A stretch of 64,000 bases of DNA from Saprospiraceae bacterium (lineage in GTDB: Bacteria > Bacteroidota > Bacteroidia > Chitinophagales > Saprospiraceae), in assembly GCA_016715405.1 (NCBI GenBank), contig JADKAE010000021.1, forward strand, positions 3,022 to 67,021, written 5' to 3'. The translations under genes were made by a program, and so were the position numbers. Under the pieces are notes generated by a model. The model did not search any database. It was not told the origin of the DNA and saw only the letters and a program-made list of their open reading frames with translations. Positions 50,406 to 60,832 of this stretch are shown in pieces (the stretch's first letter is position 1; the number at the start of each line of letters is the position of its first letter).

Positions 50406-52723
50406 CTATCGTTGAATCACTATTCTTTGCGCATACACCGGCTGTCCCGGCAAAGTAGCCGTGAGCACTACTACGCCCTCCGGATAACTTTGAAGGTCCA
50501 TCATTACCGGCCCCTGCGGGATAGAAGCAATTTCTTGTGTAGCTAACAAATTGCCCCGCATGTCGTACAAGCGCAACGTCGCTTGCGAGCCGGCGTAGGC
50601 ACTCAAATCGAGATACACTTCCTTACTTGCCGGATTGGGGTATAGTTGCACGTTTTTTGTGTTTGCTTCGCGCGCCACCCATGATTCCAGGTATGCCGAA
50701 GTTCCCGTTTTTGACGCCGACAAGCTACTCCCATTTGAAGCACAAGCCGTCAACTGGCTGTTGATACAAGTCAGCGCAGTAGTGAGGTATTGGCGGTGCG
50801 CTACAAATACGATATTGGCCAAGGCGTAATTGGTTACTTGCAGCACTTCGCCCAAAGTAGCGTTGGTCGACAAGGCCTGCAGGATGACGGGATGCACTTC
50901 GCAAGGCAGGTTATTCAATCGCAAACTGGCCTGGGCGGGATTAGCCCGCAAATACAGGGCCAGCAAAATAGCCTGCGACAAAAGCGGATTGGTGAGCGAG
51001 CCGTTGTCGTCAAACGACAGGTAGGCTGGTGTGCAGTCGTAGCCGTCCACCACCGAATGGCCGCTGGGCAGGGGCGCAGGCGCTGTAGTCTGGGTTGGCG
51101 CTGTTAGCCACTGTACCAGGCAATCTTCGGCGCCTTGTTTAATCCGCATCGTGCGGGTAGAATACCCCATCACAATGGGATCGGGTATGCCGTCGCCGTT
51201 GCCATCCCAGCTCAGGGCTTCGGCGATCCAAATGGCGGGTGATTTTTCTATAATTTGCTCACAAACGCTGGTATTACCGCTGGCATCTTCTGCCGTCCAG
51301 GTGCGTTTGATGGTACTGCTCCACTCGTAACTTCCCGCAATGATGACATCGCTATAGCTTAGTTGTACTGCGGAAGTGCAGTTATCTGTCGCCGTAGCAA
51401 AACCTGTCGAGTTGAGGGCGCTGGTATCGCAACCTACCGTAATATTTGCCGGGCAGTCGAGTTGGGGACCCGTTTGGTCGGCCACTATTACCGTGGCACT
51501 ACACAGGGCGCTTTCGCCGAGGTTATCTGTTACCGTGAGGCTCACTTCATTAGCGCCGATATTAGCGCAAGAAAAAGAAGAAGGAGAAACTGCCAGGGTT
51601 AGTGCCAGTCCATCGGGGTGTGAGCTACCTGCGTCTACCAAGCTGGCATCAAGTATAGCATTGCCCGTATTGTCGAGGGCCAGGGTGACCGGAGTAGTAG
51701 CGCATTGCGCCAGGGTGTAGCTCTGCGTTCACAGCGGTATTGCGCGTAGCCGTCTTCGGTAGTTGCGCTGGTTCCGCCGGCAGTAATTTCTTGTACAAGG
51801 CTGCTGGGGTTGGCAAAACTGCCTCCTCCACCTCCACGACCGGTAGTACCGCCGCCACCGCCGCCCGAATAGCCGCCGCCGCCGCCGGCAGCGCCGCTAC
51901 CTGAACCGCCGCCGCCGAAGCCGTAGCCGCCGTTGCGGAAAGTAAAGCTCGTACAACCTTCGGCGCCGCCGCCGGCGCCACCCTCGGGGAAGCCGGACTG
52001 GCCTTCGCCCACTTCGGTAGTACCAAATATTTCGACACAAGTGATGCCGTTGCCGGGTTGGAAAGCGCCGCCGCCGCCGCCGGAGATATCCACGCTATTG
52101 CCGCCACCAAAACCGCCTATACCGCCCCAGCCGGGAGCGATGTCGCCGTTGCCGCCGCCGCCGTCGGGAGTAGCCCGGCCGCCCTGGCCGTCTTCGTTAT
52201 CTACACAAAAAGTAATAATCCGTCCTTGATAGGCGCCGCCGCCGCCGCCGGCTACAGCGAGTATCTGCCAGGTGTCGCTGCCGGGGGCCTTGTACAAAAC
52301 AGCCGAACCGCCGCCGCCGCCGCCATAAGTGAAGCCGGTGCCCAGGATGCCGCCGCCAGTGCCCTTCTCACCGGCGCCTCCTGCGATAAAGCGCACCGTG
52401 CCGCCGTATTGCAAGTCGTTGGCGCCCGCGCCTATTCCAAAAGTTACTTTTACAAAAGCGCCTGCGCCGCCATCAGACTTACAATCGTCGTCGAGTTCCG
52501 CAAAACCGCCGTCACCGCCGCGCAAAATGAATTCTATTTCACTGATTGCGGGGTCATTGGGCACCAGAAAATCCTGGTAAAAACCGGTATAACTGATCGT
52601 GTGGGTGTTGCCGTCGCAGGTCAGGTCGCTCTGCGCGCCGGCCTGCAAGGCCATGCCCACTAAGCATACCGCGGCCAGTATCCATGCGCTGCAACGAAAA
52701 CGTATCCTTTGTACATTTCTCAT
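50406..52723 (-). CDS. Secreted glycine-rich protein with HYR-like region and T9SS type A sorting domain (one frameshift)
   Basis: About 772 residues across a change near 51720. Signal peptide RCSAWILAAVCLVGMALQAGAQ. Residues about 40-330 are a glycine-rich repeat domain, many GGGGG runs, with conserved FILRGGDGG and AGGGGGAYQG. HYR/Ig-like segments follow (TDNLGESALCSATVIVADQTGP, LDCPANITVGCDT), and then the sorting domain (VQLYPNPASKEVYLDLSAYA ... AQRIVIQR). It is predicted to form an extended extracellular matrix or adhesive protein. The opposite strand carries long open frames in the repeats, which are composition artefacts. Confidence 0.85.
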
Positions 52724-53255
52724 AGATATAATGGTTTGAATGAAGATTTATGCAACAACATTACTCCGGCGGCTGAGCCGCCAGAAAAGAACAATAAAGA
52801 GATAGCGCCTGAAAGGGTACTTCAGAAGGGCGATTGGAGATAAGGGTGTAAATGCCGGTTGCTGCTAAAGGGGGGAATAAGGGTGCAAGATATGGATTTT
52901 TTTGAATGTCAAGGGGGGGGGGGGGGATTTTTGTGGTTAGCAGTCGGCAGTCGGCAGTCGGCGCTCGGCAATACTGACTGCTGAGTGCTAAGTGCTGATA
53001 GCTAGTCTTATTTGAGGCTATCAGGCTGTGGCATGCTTACGCGATATGAAAAAACACCTAATATTGTATAGGTCGTTAGCTATGGATAATCAAGACTTTT
53101 TTTTGATTTGACATACTGATGACAAAGTGAAAGGCGCAATGGCATAGATTGTACAGGGAAGTTACAAGGTGACAAAGCGAATTTGATCGTTAATAGAACA
53201 CATTATTTGCCGTTTTCGGCAAACAGTAGTTAAGAGCGATTAAAACAATAACATC
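52724..53255. other. Intergenic region with simple repeats, no gene seen
   Basis: 532 bp with no ORF I can support. It holds a run of 14 G (52913-52926), three GCAGTCG copies (52940-52962), and a partly self-complementary stretch AGCAGTC ... GACTGCT up to about 52995. The right part is AT-rich, matching the gene that follows; no clear TAnnTTTG promoter was found. Confidence 0.7.
52913..52962. repeat. G14 tract and GCAGTCG tandem triplet
   Basis: A 14-nt G homopolymer is followed after 13 nt by three tandem 7-bp units. This kind of tract is unstable in replication and easily mis-sequenced. Confidence 0.85.
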
Positions 53256-54166
53256 ATGGATGTAACAGGTATTTATAATGAACTTGATAATTCGATAACA
53301 AAATTTTCTGACATCCCCGTCGATGATAAAGAGGAATTGGAAAAAGTTATAGGGTTTGGAATTTCCGCAATTGGGACATTAGAAGATTTAGTAGACACAG
53401 TCTTAACCCCAATTACAAATGCGAAAAATGAATTGTTTAAATCCCAGGACGCTGAAAAAGTTAAAAATGCACTAATTGAAATAGCTGCCAATATATACGA
53501 TGAATTACAAAGTGCGCAAGCTATGGTTTTCGATTTTTCAACTTTGAATGAGAATTTTCAAAGGAAATAGCGCCAATTTTGTCAAAATATTTTAAAAAAG
53601 AAGAAATTTATAGATGGGAAAAATTATTTGACTTGACAAAGGTACGCGTGATATTTCTTATGAAAGAGTTGAATCACTCATTCCAAAAGTTAATAGTTTT
53701 CTTGAAGAAAGATTTTATTCCACAGAATCAACAAAGAATGATTTGACATTTAAGGAACTAAAGATTATCTAGATGATATCATTGAAAATATGCGCGCAAC
53801 TAAGAAGGAACTCCAATTAGTAAAATCAAAATTCCGCCTACTTTCAGGATTAAAAGGGCTAACCAATATTACTCAAAATAAAGCTTCTGATAACAATAAA
53901 ATAGAAGAGCTTGAAAATATTTTGAAAAATATAGAAGACTTGGTTGCTAACAGTAGGATTGAAACCGCACTTGAAAAATGGAAGACTTAAGCAATCATAA
54001 TTATCCTGAAATACTTCATGATATCAAAATGTATCAAAGCCAATATCATTCCACAAGCAGAAACATTTCTTTGGGCCTAGACCAGGATAAAATCACCCTA
54101 AACAAAATAACTTCTGGGATTTTAGAATTAGTAGCCGAAATAAGAAAAAGAGAAAACCACACCTAA
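53256..54166 (+). CDS. Helical protein with C-terminal EAD11-like domain (frameshifts)
   Basis: About 300 residues read across changes near 53560, 53640, 53772 and 53975. The N-terminal two thirds are charged helices (MDVTGIYNELDNSITKFSDI, KEEIYRWEKLFDLTK, YERVESLIPKVNSFLEERF, KKELQLVKSKFRLLSGLKG). The last 75 residues follow the EAD11 pattern: RIETALEKMEDLSN, then YPEILHDIKMYQSQYHSTSR, then NKITSGILELVAEIRK. It is AT-rich among GC-rich neighbours and stands alone, so it is probably acquired. No catalytic motif is visible. It could be a helical effector or a sensor recruited through the adaptor. Confidence 0.6.
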
Positions 54167-54300
54167 CAAAACATTTAACGGCTATACTCCCTAAGCGGTC
54201 GCGCGCTTTGTATTCGGTTGTTGCAACAACAAAATCGATCCCGGATAAGCTTTTTACCTTTAAAAACTTTGACGGAAATGCGCTGGGGCCTATAATGTTT

Positions 54301-55666
54301 TTATGTGCGGCTATCGTTAATAGCATAATACGCAAATGCCTCCTCTATCACATCTATAATAAAATCTGCTTCCTGGCGGTTGATTGTCAGCGCTGGTGAC
54401 AACGCTAATACATTGCCGTCGATGAGTTTAAAGGAGACCCCATTTTCCAGGCAGCGGTACATGATGCCTTGTGCCGCTGCAAAAGCTCTTTCTTTAGTAT
54501 CTCTGTTAGTCACCAAATCTATGGCGATAAGTAGCCCCTTCCCTTCTATATGGCCGATGAGTGAAAATCGATTTTGTAATGCCCCCAGGCGTTGTAGCAA
54601 ATAATCCCCCAATTCCGCAGCATGCTTAGCCAGATTGTGGGTTTCAATATACTGCAGCGTGGCCAGGCCGGCAGCGCAGGTTAGTGGGTTTTTTTCATGG
54701 GTGAAATGACCGATAGACCTATTTGACAAGGAATTGTATTCTTCTTTTGTAACAATACCCGCTAGTGGGACTATACCGCCGCCAAGTGATTTGCCCAACA
54801 CAGCGATATCGGGTGTTACGTAGTCTTCGCAGGCAAATACTTTACCCGTGCGGCCTAATCCACAGATGATTTCATCAAAAATCAGGAAGGCATCGTGCCT
54901 GCGACAAATATCCTGTACGCGCTCCCAATAGTACGCCGTGGGTACTACCGGCGTAGATGTGACCGTAGTGCCAATGATGGCGGCAATATCGGGGTTGCGC
55001 TGCACTACGGTCTCTATCTGGCGGATGTACAAGTCGTCAATCTGGGTTTTATCGGTCAGCCCCCAGGGATTGCGATAGTAATTGGGAAATTCTACGTGAA
55101 AGGCGCCCGGTACCATAGGCCCGTAGCCCGTGTTGAAGTGCTCGGTCCACCTATAGAAGCGGCCTGCCAGGTAGTACCGTGGTAATTGTCCCAAAACGAA
55201 ATGGTTTTTCCACTTGCCGGTCACTTGTTTGGCCAGCAAAACGGCCATTTCGATGGCTTCGGCGCCGCCGGGGCATAAGAGCACCCTATCGAGGCCGGCC
55301 GGAGCAGTTCAACTATTTTTTTGCAAATTCGACGGCCACATGGTTAGTAAATCGACGGGGTGTAAACGAAAGTCCTTCGTCGAGTTGTCGCTTGATGGCC
55401 TCCACTACATAAGGGTTATTAAACCCGATATTATGCACGCCGTTGCCATGCAGGTCTAGATATTTCTTGCCCTGAAGATCATAAATGTAAGGCCCTTCTG
55501 CTCGTTGCAGCACATTCATTACCGGTGTGGAAAGCGCCTGGTGCAGGAAATAGCGGGCATCCTGCTCCAGACAGTTTTTTGTCTCGAGATCTAAATGACG
55601 CTGATAATCGTTACGCAAGGCCGAGTCGTTGGCATCGCCTTGCTGAATGTAGGTGACATGGCTCAT
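54301..55666 (-). CDS. Class III aminotransferase-fold enzyme (possibly hydroxy-aminoethylphosphonate ammonia-lyase; one frameshift)
   Basis: About 455 residues across a change near 55310. N terminus DLETKNCLEQDARYFLHQAL, LSTPVMNVLQRAEG, LHGNGVHNIGFNNPYVVEAI. PLP fold: CPGGAEAIEMAVLLAK, FDEIICGLGRTG, PLP Lys in AVLGKSLGGGIVPLAG. The N-terminal pattern (DARxFLHQxLSTPxxNxL, HGNxVHxxG) resembles PbfA, the PLP lyase that removes ammonia from (R)-1-hydroxy-2-aminoethylphosphonate, as I recall it. No phosphonate genes are nearby, so another amine lyase or transaminase is possible. Confidence 0.75.
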
Positions 55667-55997
55667 TGTGGCAAAGGTGGGACTATTGCGGTAATGACAG
55701 GTTATCGCGCGAATTAATCTTAGGTAAATAATTCGCTGATTTAATGTAACGCGTCCATTAATTGAAATTTAACCCCATAAAAAAATAAATCATAATAAGT
55801 ATTTGAAAATCAATGTTTTATAATTTTTGTCAATATGTGCCCGCTAACATCTTCGCTTCACAGAAACTTCATCAAATCTTAAACAGGCACTTGTAGTATT
55901 CCGTGATTGGGCTCCCAATCTTTGCTACACAAAATAGCCGGCACAGCGCTTGTCTGTCCCGGCTATGGAAATTGGTTAATTTAAACATCACTAAATT
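55667..55997. other. Leader/intergenic region of the SusC gene, with a stable hairpin
   Basis: 331 bp between divergent genes, no ORF. ATAGCCGG (55934-55941) pairs perfectly with CCGGCTAT (55959-55966), with a further ACAG/CTGT pair inside. The hairpin ends 31 bp before the SusC start. A weak TTTG...TATAATTTTTG (about 55802-55832) may be the promoter. Together this suggests leader control of the susCD operon. Confidence 0.6.
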
Positions 55998-58900
55998 ATG
56001 AAACTTAGACGACAAGTCTTTGCCCAATGGGCATGGAAATGCGTAGCCGTCGGCTTTGCTGACAGTGCTTTTCCAACTTCCCGCCTTGCAGGCGCAAAAA
56101 ACGGTGACCGGCGTAGTAGTAGACGCCAATTCAAAAGAGCCGATTCCCGGGGCCACTATCATCGTAAAAGGCACCACTGCAGGAACGGCCACCGATGTAG
56201 ACGGTTCTTTTTCACTCAATGTACCTAAAGAAGGCAAGGAAGTAGAAATTTCCTTTTTGGGTTACGACAATGTTACGCTTGACGTAACTACCACAACCTT
56301 CCTGAATGTTTTTTTAACTGAAAATGCCAGGCAACTCTCAGAGGTAGTAGTCACGGCACTCGGCATCGAAAAAGAAAAAGCCCGCGTTGGGTATGCCGTT
56401 CAGGATGTGAAAGGCAGCGATTTGATCAAAGCCCGCGAGCCCAACCCCATCAACTCGCTTGCAGGCAAAGTTGCGGGTCTCACCGTGGGTGCATCGGCTG
56501 AATTGCTCGGCGGTCCTTCAGTATTACTTCGCGGCGACCGCCCGCTGTACGTTGTTGACGGTGTGCCTATTCAATCCGACACCTGGAACATCAACCCGGA
56601 CGATATTGATAAGATCACCGTGTTGAAAGGCCCCAATGCTTCGGCGCTTTATGGCAGCCGGGGACAATACGGCGCTATCCAGATCACTACCAAACGCGGT
56701 ACGAAAGACAATCGGGGCTTTCAGGTAGAACTCAACAACTCTACGATGATTGAAAACGGCTTCCTCACGATCCCGGAAGTACAATATGAATACGGCCCCG
56801 GCGACCACGGACGCTATTCTTTCGTGGATGGCAAAGGCAGTGGCTTGTACGATGCCGACTACGATGTTTGGGGACCCAAGTTTGAAGGTCAGCTCATTCC
56901 GCAATACGACAGCCCGGTAGATCCCATTACGGGAGAACGCCAGGCTACACCCTGGGTTTCACGTGGTAAGGACAACCTCGAGCGTTTCCTCCGCCCCGGC
57001 ATACTACAAACTACCAACCTGGCCGTTTCTGCCGGCGGCGACAATTACGATATCCGCTTTTCGGGTACGTATACCTATCAGGGGGGGATTGTGCCCAACA
57101 CACAGCTCAATACGGGCAACTTCAACATGACGACAGGCTATAATTTCAATGACCGCCTTCGCTTTGAAAGCGCTATCAACTACAACAGGCAGTTTACCGA
57201 CAATTTCCCCGATGTGCAATACGGCCCGAACTCGATGATTTACAACATCATTATCTGGGGCGGCGCCGACTGGGACATCGACGATATGCGCGATTACTGG
57301 CAGCCGGGCAAGGAAGGCATCCAGCAGATCTATGCCGAATATACCCGTTATAACAACCCCCACTTCCTGGCTAACGAATGGCTGCGCGGCCATTACAAAA
57401 CTGACGTGTACGGCTTCGCTTCGCTGACGTACAGCTTCACGCCGCACCTCAAGTTGATGGGCCGTACGCAAGTTACTTCTTACGACCTGTTCAGGGACGA
57501 AAAATTCCCCTACTCGGCAACGGTATACGGCCGCGAACAAGGCAAAGGCGACTACCGCGAAGACCGCCGCAACCTGTTTGAAAACAACACCGACCTCATG
57601 TTGTCTTTCGACAAAGACGTGACGCCGAAATGGAACATCAGTGCATCGCTCGGCGGCAACTTGCGCGCGTTTTCTTTTAATTCCAGCTACGCCACCACCG
57701 ATTACCTCAACGTGCCGGGCTGGTACAACCTGAACAACTCGCTCAACCAGCGCCAGGTATTCAACTACAATGCCGATATGCGCGTGCTCAGCGCTTACGG
57801 CTTTGCCGATATTACCTACGACCGCTTCGTGACGCTTTCTATTACAGGTCGTTGGGACAAGCACTCTACGCTGCCTGCTTCTAACAACAGCTATTTCTAC
57901 CCATCGGCTTCGCTTAGCTTGCAGTTGTCGGAAATGTTGGACTTGCCCGACGCTATCTCACTGCTCAAGCTGAGAGGTTCTTATGCGTATGTAGGTAGCG
58001 GTTTGACACGTTCAACCATACCGCCTGCTTACCTGCTTTCAGGCCGTGATGTACTCGACTATGGTAGCGACTATTATTCGCCGTATGAAGGTCCCAATTA
58101 CATCAACTCCAGTGGTTACTCGATCGGCTTCCCTTACAACAACCAACCCTCGGCTTATTCACCGACGACTATTGTCAATCCGAATCTTGAGCCCAGCTTC
58201 TCTACGGCTTACGAAGCCGGTATCGACGCCCGCTTTTTTAACAACCGCTTAGGCTTCGACGTAACCTACTTCAATACTACCGACGGACCTAATATTTTCA
58301 ACCTACCGCTATCTGAAGCTTCAGGTTATGGCTCTGCATTGGAAAACGGTATTAAAACCCGCAAAAAGGGTTGGGAATTGGTGCTCAACGTACGCCCGGT
58401 TAAAAAGAACGATTTCAACTGGGATATCGCCCTCAACTGGAGCACCTGGCGCGAAACCCTCGATGAAATCTACCCGGGCGTTACCAAACTCGGCCAGTTC
58501 CTCGAAGTTGGCGACCGCATCGACGGTTTATTATGCCGGCGCCTTCATCAAAACGCCCGACGGTCAGTTGATCAACGACGGCGGCGGCCGCCCTATTCGC
58601 AATCCGGTACCGCAATTCCTGGGGTATACCAACCCCGATTGGGCTTGGGGTATCACCAACCGTATTTCGTATAAAAATATCGGCCTGGGCTTCCAATTCG
58701 ACGGCTGGTACGGTGGCAATATCATCAACTACATCCAGCGCCAGACCTTCCGCGGCGGTCGCCATATCGAGACGGTACAAGGCGAAATGGGAGAGAAGAC
58801 CCGTTTACCAGGATTACCAGGGTGTCAAGTCGTGGGTAGGCCCGGGTATGGTTATCTCAAACGGCGTTGCCCCTGAATACGATGTAGACGGCAATATCAC

Positions 58901-59249
58901 TAACTACGACGAGCTCGAATTTGCACCCAACACTACCGCTACCTTCCTTCAAGACTGGATCAGCCGTTATTATGCTGCTGAAGAGGCTAACCTCATGAAG
59001 CGTACCTTCGGCAAACTGCGCGAAGTAACGCTTACTTATACCATTCCTGCCAGCAAATTCAAAGGCGGCTTTATCCGCGGCGCCAGCATCTCGCTGGTGG
59101 GTCGCAACCTGCTGTATTTCGCTGAGAAAAAGAACGTAGACGTAGAACAATTTACCGGTACTACCAGTCCGAACAGCGTACAGGGTTATTCCGACCTGCA
59201 AACGCCCACGCTGCGCCGTTATGGTATCAATTTGAACATCACTTTCTAA
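55998..59249 (+). CDS. SusC/RagA-family TonB-dependent outer-membrane transporter (frameshifts)
   Basis: About 1,083 residues across changes near 56050, 58530 and 58795. N terminus MKLRRQVFAQWAWKCVAVGF leads into a signal peptide ending LPALQAQ. A CarboxypepD_reg-like domain follows (GVVVDANSKEPIPGATIIVK), then the TonB box region and plug (VVVTALGIEKEKARVGYAVQ, PLYVVDGVPIQ, ITVLKGPNASALYGSRG), and a barrel ending LRRYGINLNITF with a terminal aromatic. It imports a large nutrient (oligosaccharide or peptide) with the SusD partner that starts 11 bp downstream. No glycosidase or regulator lies adjacent, so the substrate is open. Confidence 0.95.
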
Positions 59250-59260
59250 ATGATTGAAAA

Positions 59261-60760
59261 ATGAGAGCTTTTAAATATCTATTCCTTTCTTTTGTCCTCT
59301 TGTTGGGGGTAAACGCCTGTGAGCAACCTTTCGAGGACCTCCAGATCAATCCCAACCAGCCCGTTACCGCGCCCCTCGGCGCTGATTTTTCAGGGTGTGC
59401 TCAACGACATGTTCGACAACTCCTGGAATGAAGTACAGCGCTGGAATCAGTTTTACTGCTGCAACTACAACTACTACGGCAACCAGGAATACAACTGGAC
59501 GACTGCCGGATTCGACTTTTCTACACTGGTCAATGTGGCGCAAATGGAAGCTGAAGCTCAAAAGCTGGCCGGCTCAGAGGTCAATCCTTACGGCGGCTTG
59601 GGCAAGTTTTTTCGCGCCTATTTTTCTGTGAGGATGTCATTGAAATTTGGAGACATTCCGATGTCGGAAGCGCTACAGCGTATCAACAATACTACGCCGT
59701 TGTACGACACGCAGAAAGAAGTATTCCTCCAGTCGCTCGAACTGCTCGACGAAGCCAACGATGTCCTGAAAATGTCGATCAACAAAGGCGACAATTCGCT
59801 TCAGGGCGATATCTTCCTCGGCAATGACCTCGTATTGTGGCGCCAGGTAGTCAACACATACAAACTTCGCGTCTTGATCCACCTGAGCAAACACGCCGAC
59901 GATCCTGATCTGAATGTAAAGGCCGTTTTGCCGAAGTGCTGAACAACCCGCCAGAGTTTCCTATCATGACGGGCCTGAGCGACAATATGCAGTACTATTA
60001 CAACAGCACTCGTTAATTTTTATCCCAACAACCCGGGCACCCGTGGTTTGATAGCGGCCGCTACAATATGAGCGCCACCTATCTCAACACATTGGCCGCA
60101 CTGAGCGACCCCCGTACTTTTGTGGTAGCTGACCCTGCCCAAAAGAAGCTTGACGAAGGCTTAACCGAATACGACTTTGCTGCCTATATCGGCGCTTCTT
60201 CTGGCGAAAGCCTCGACGACATGACCTTCAAAGCAGGCAACGGCGAATACAGCTTTATCGATCAGATTCGCTATTACAGCAATTTCGAAGGCCCCGAACC
60301 CTGCATTCAAATCGGTTATCCCGAATTGTGCTTTAATATCGCCGAAGCTATCAACCGCGGCTGGGTAAGCGGCGACGCTGCCGACTGGTACCGCAAGGGT
60401 ATTACGGCCAGTATGAATTTTTATGAAATTACCGATCAAGCGGCCATTGACGCCTACCTGGCACAAGCCGAGGTAGCCTACAAAGGCAATAACGCCGATG
60501 GACTTGCACAGATCCTGACCCAGAAATACCTGGCTTTTTACCAAAACTCAGGCTGGGAAGCTTTTTACAACCAACGCCGCACGGGAATTCCTGAATTTCT
60601 GGTGGGCGTAGGCACCGGCAACGGCGGTCGTATTCCCAAACGCTTTCAGTATCCCGCTTCAGAACGAAACACCAACACAACCAACTACAATGAAGCGGTA
60701 GATCGCCAATTCGGCGGCGAAGACGATATCAACGCAGAAATGTGGTTGATCAAGGAATAA
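59261..60760 (+). CDS. SusD/RagB-family outer-membrane lipoprotein (frameshifts)
   Basis: About 500 residues across changes near 59370, 59930 and 60015. Lipoprotein signal MRAFKYLFLSFVLLLGVNAC, then LQINPNQPVTAP, typical of the SusD-like 2 family. The body has KFFRAYFSVRMSLKFGDIPM, TYKLRVLIHLSKHADD and FYNQRRTGIPEF, and ends PASERNTNTTNYNEAVDRQF. It is the cell-surface lid of the SusC pump and binds the nutrient. A terminator follows at 60793. Confidence 0.93.
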
Positions 60761-60792
60761 ATTCGAGTTTGGTTAACGCTTTAGTACATCAT

Positions 60793-60831
60793 CAGCCTGC
60801 CCTACAGATCTCCGGGGCAGGCTGTTTTTTT
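60793..60831. terminator. Intrinsic terminator after susD
   Basis: CAGCCTGCCC pairs with GGGGCAGGCTG, followed by seven T. It sits between the SusD stop and the convergent phosphoesterase gene, and may serve both. Confidence 0.9.
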
Positions 60832-60832
60832 A

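Noticed and set aside
52058..52663. Alanine-rich plus-strand frame of 201 codons
   Set aside because: It is the reverse complement of glycine codon runs in the secreted glycine-rich protein; a composition artefact.
57004..57864. 286-codon minus-strand frame inside SusC
   Set aside because: It lies wholly antisense to well-conserved SusC barrel sequence and has no recognisable motif.
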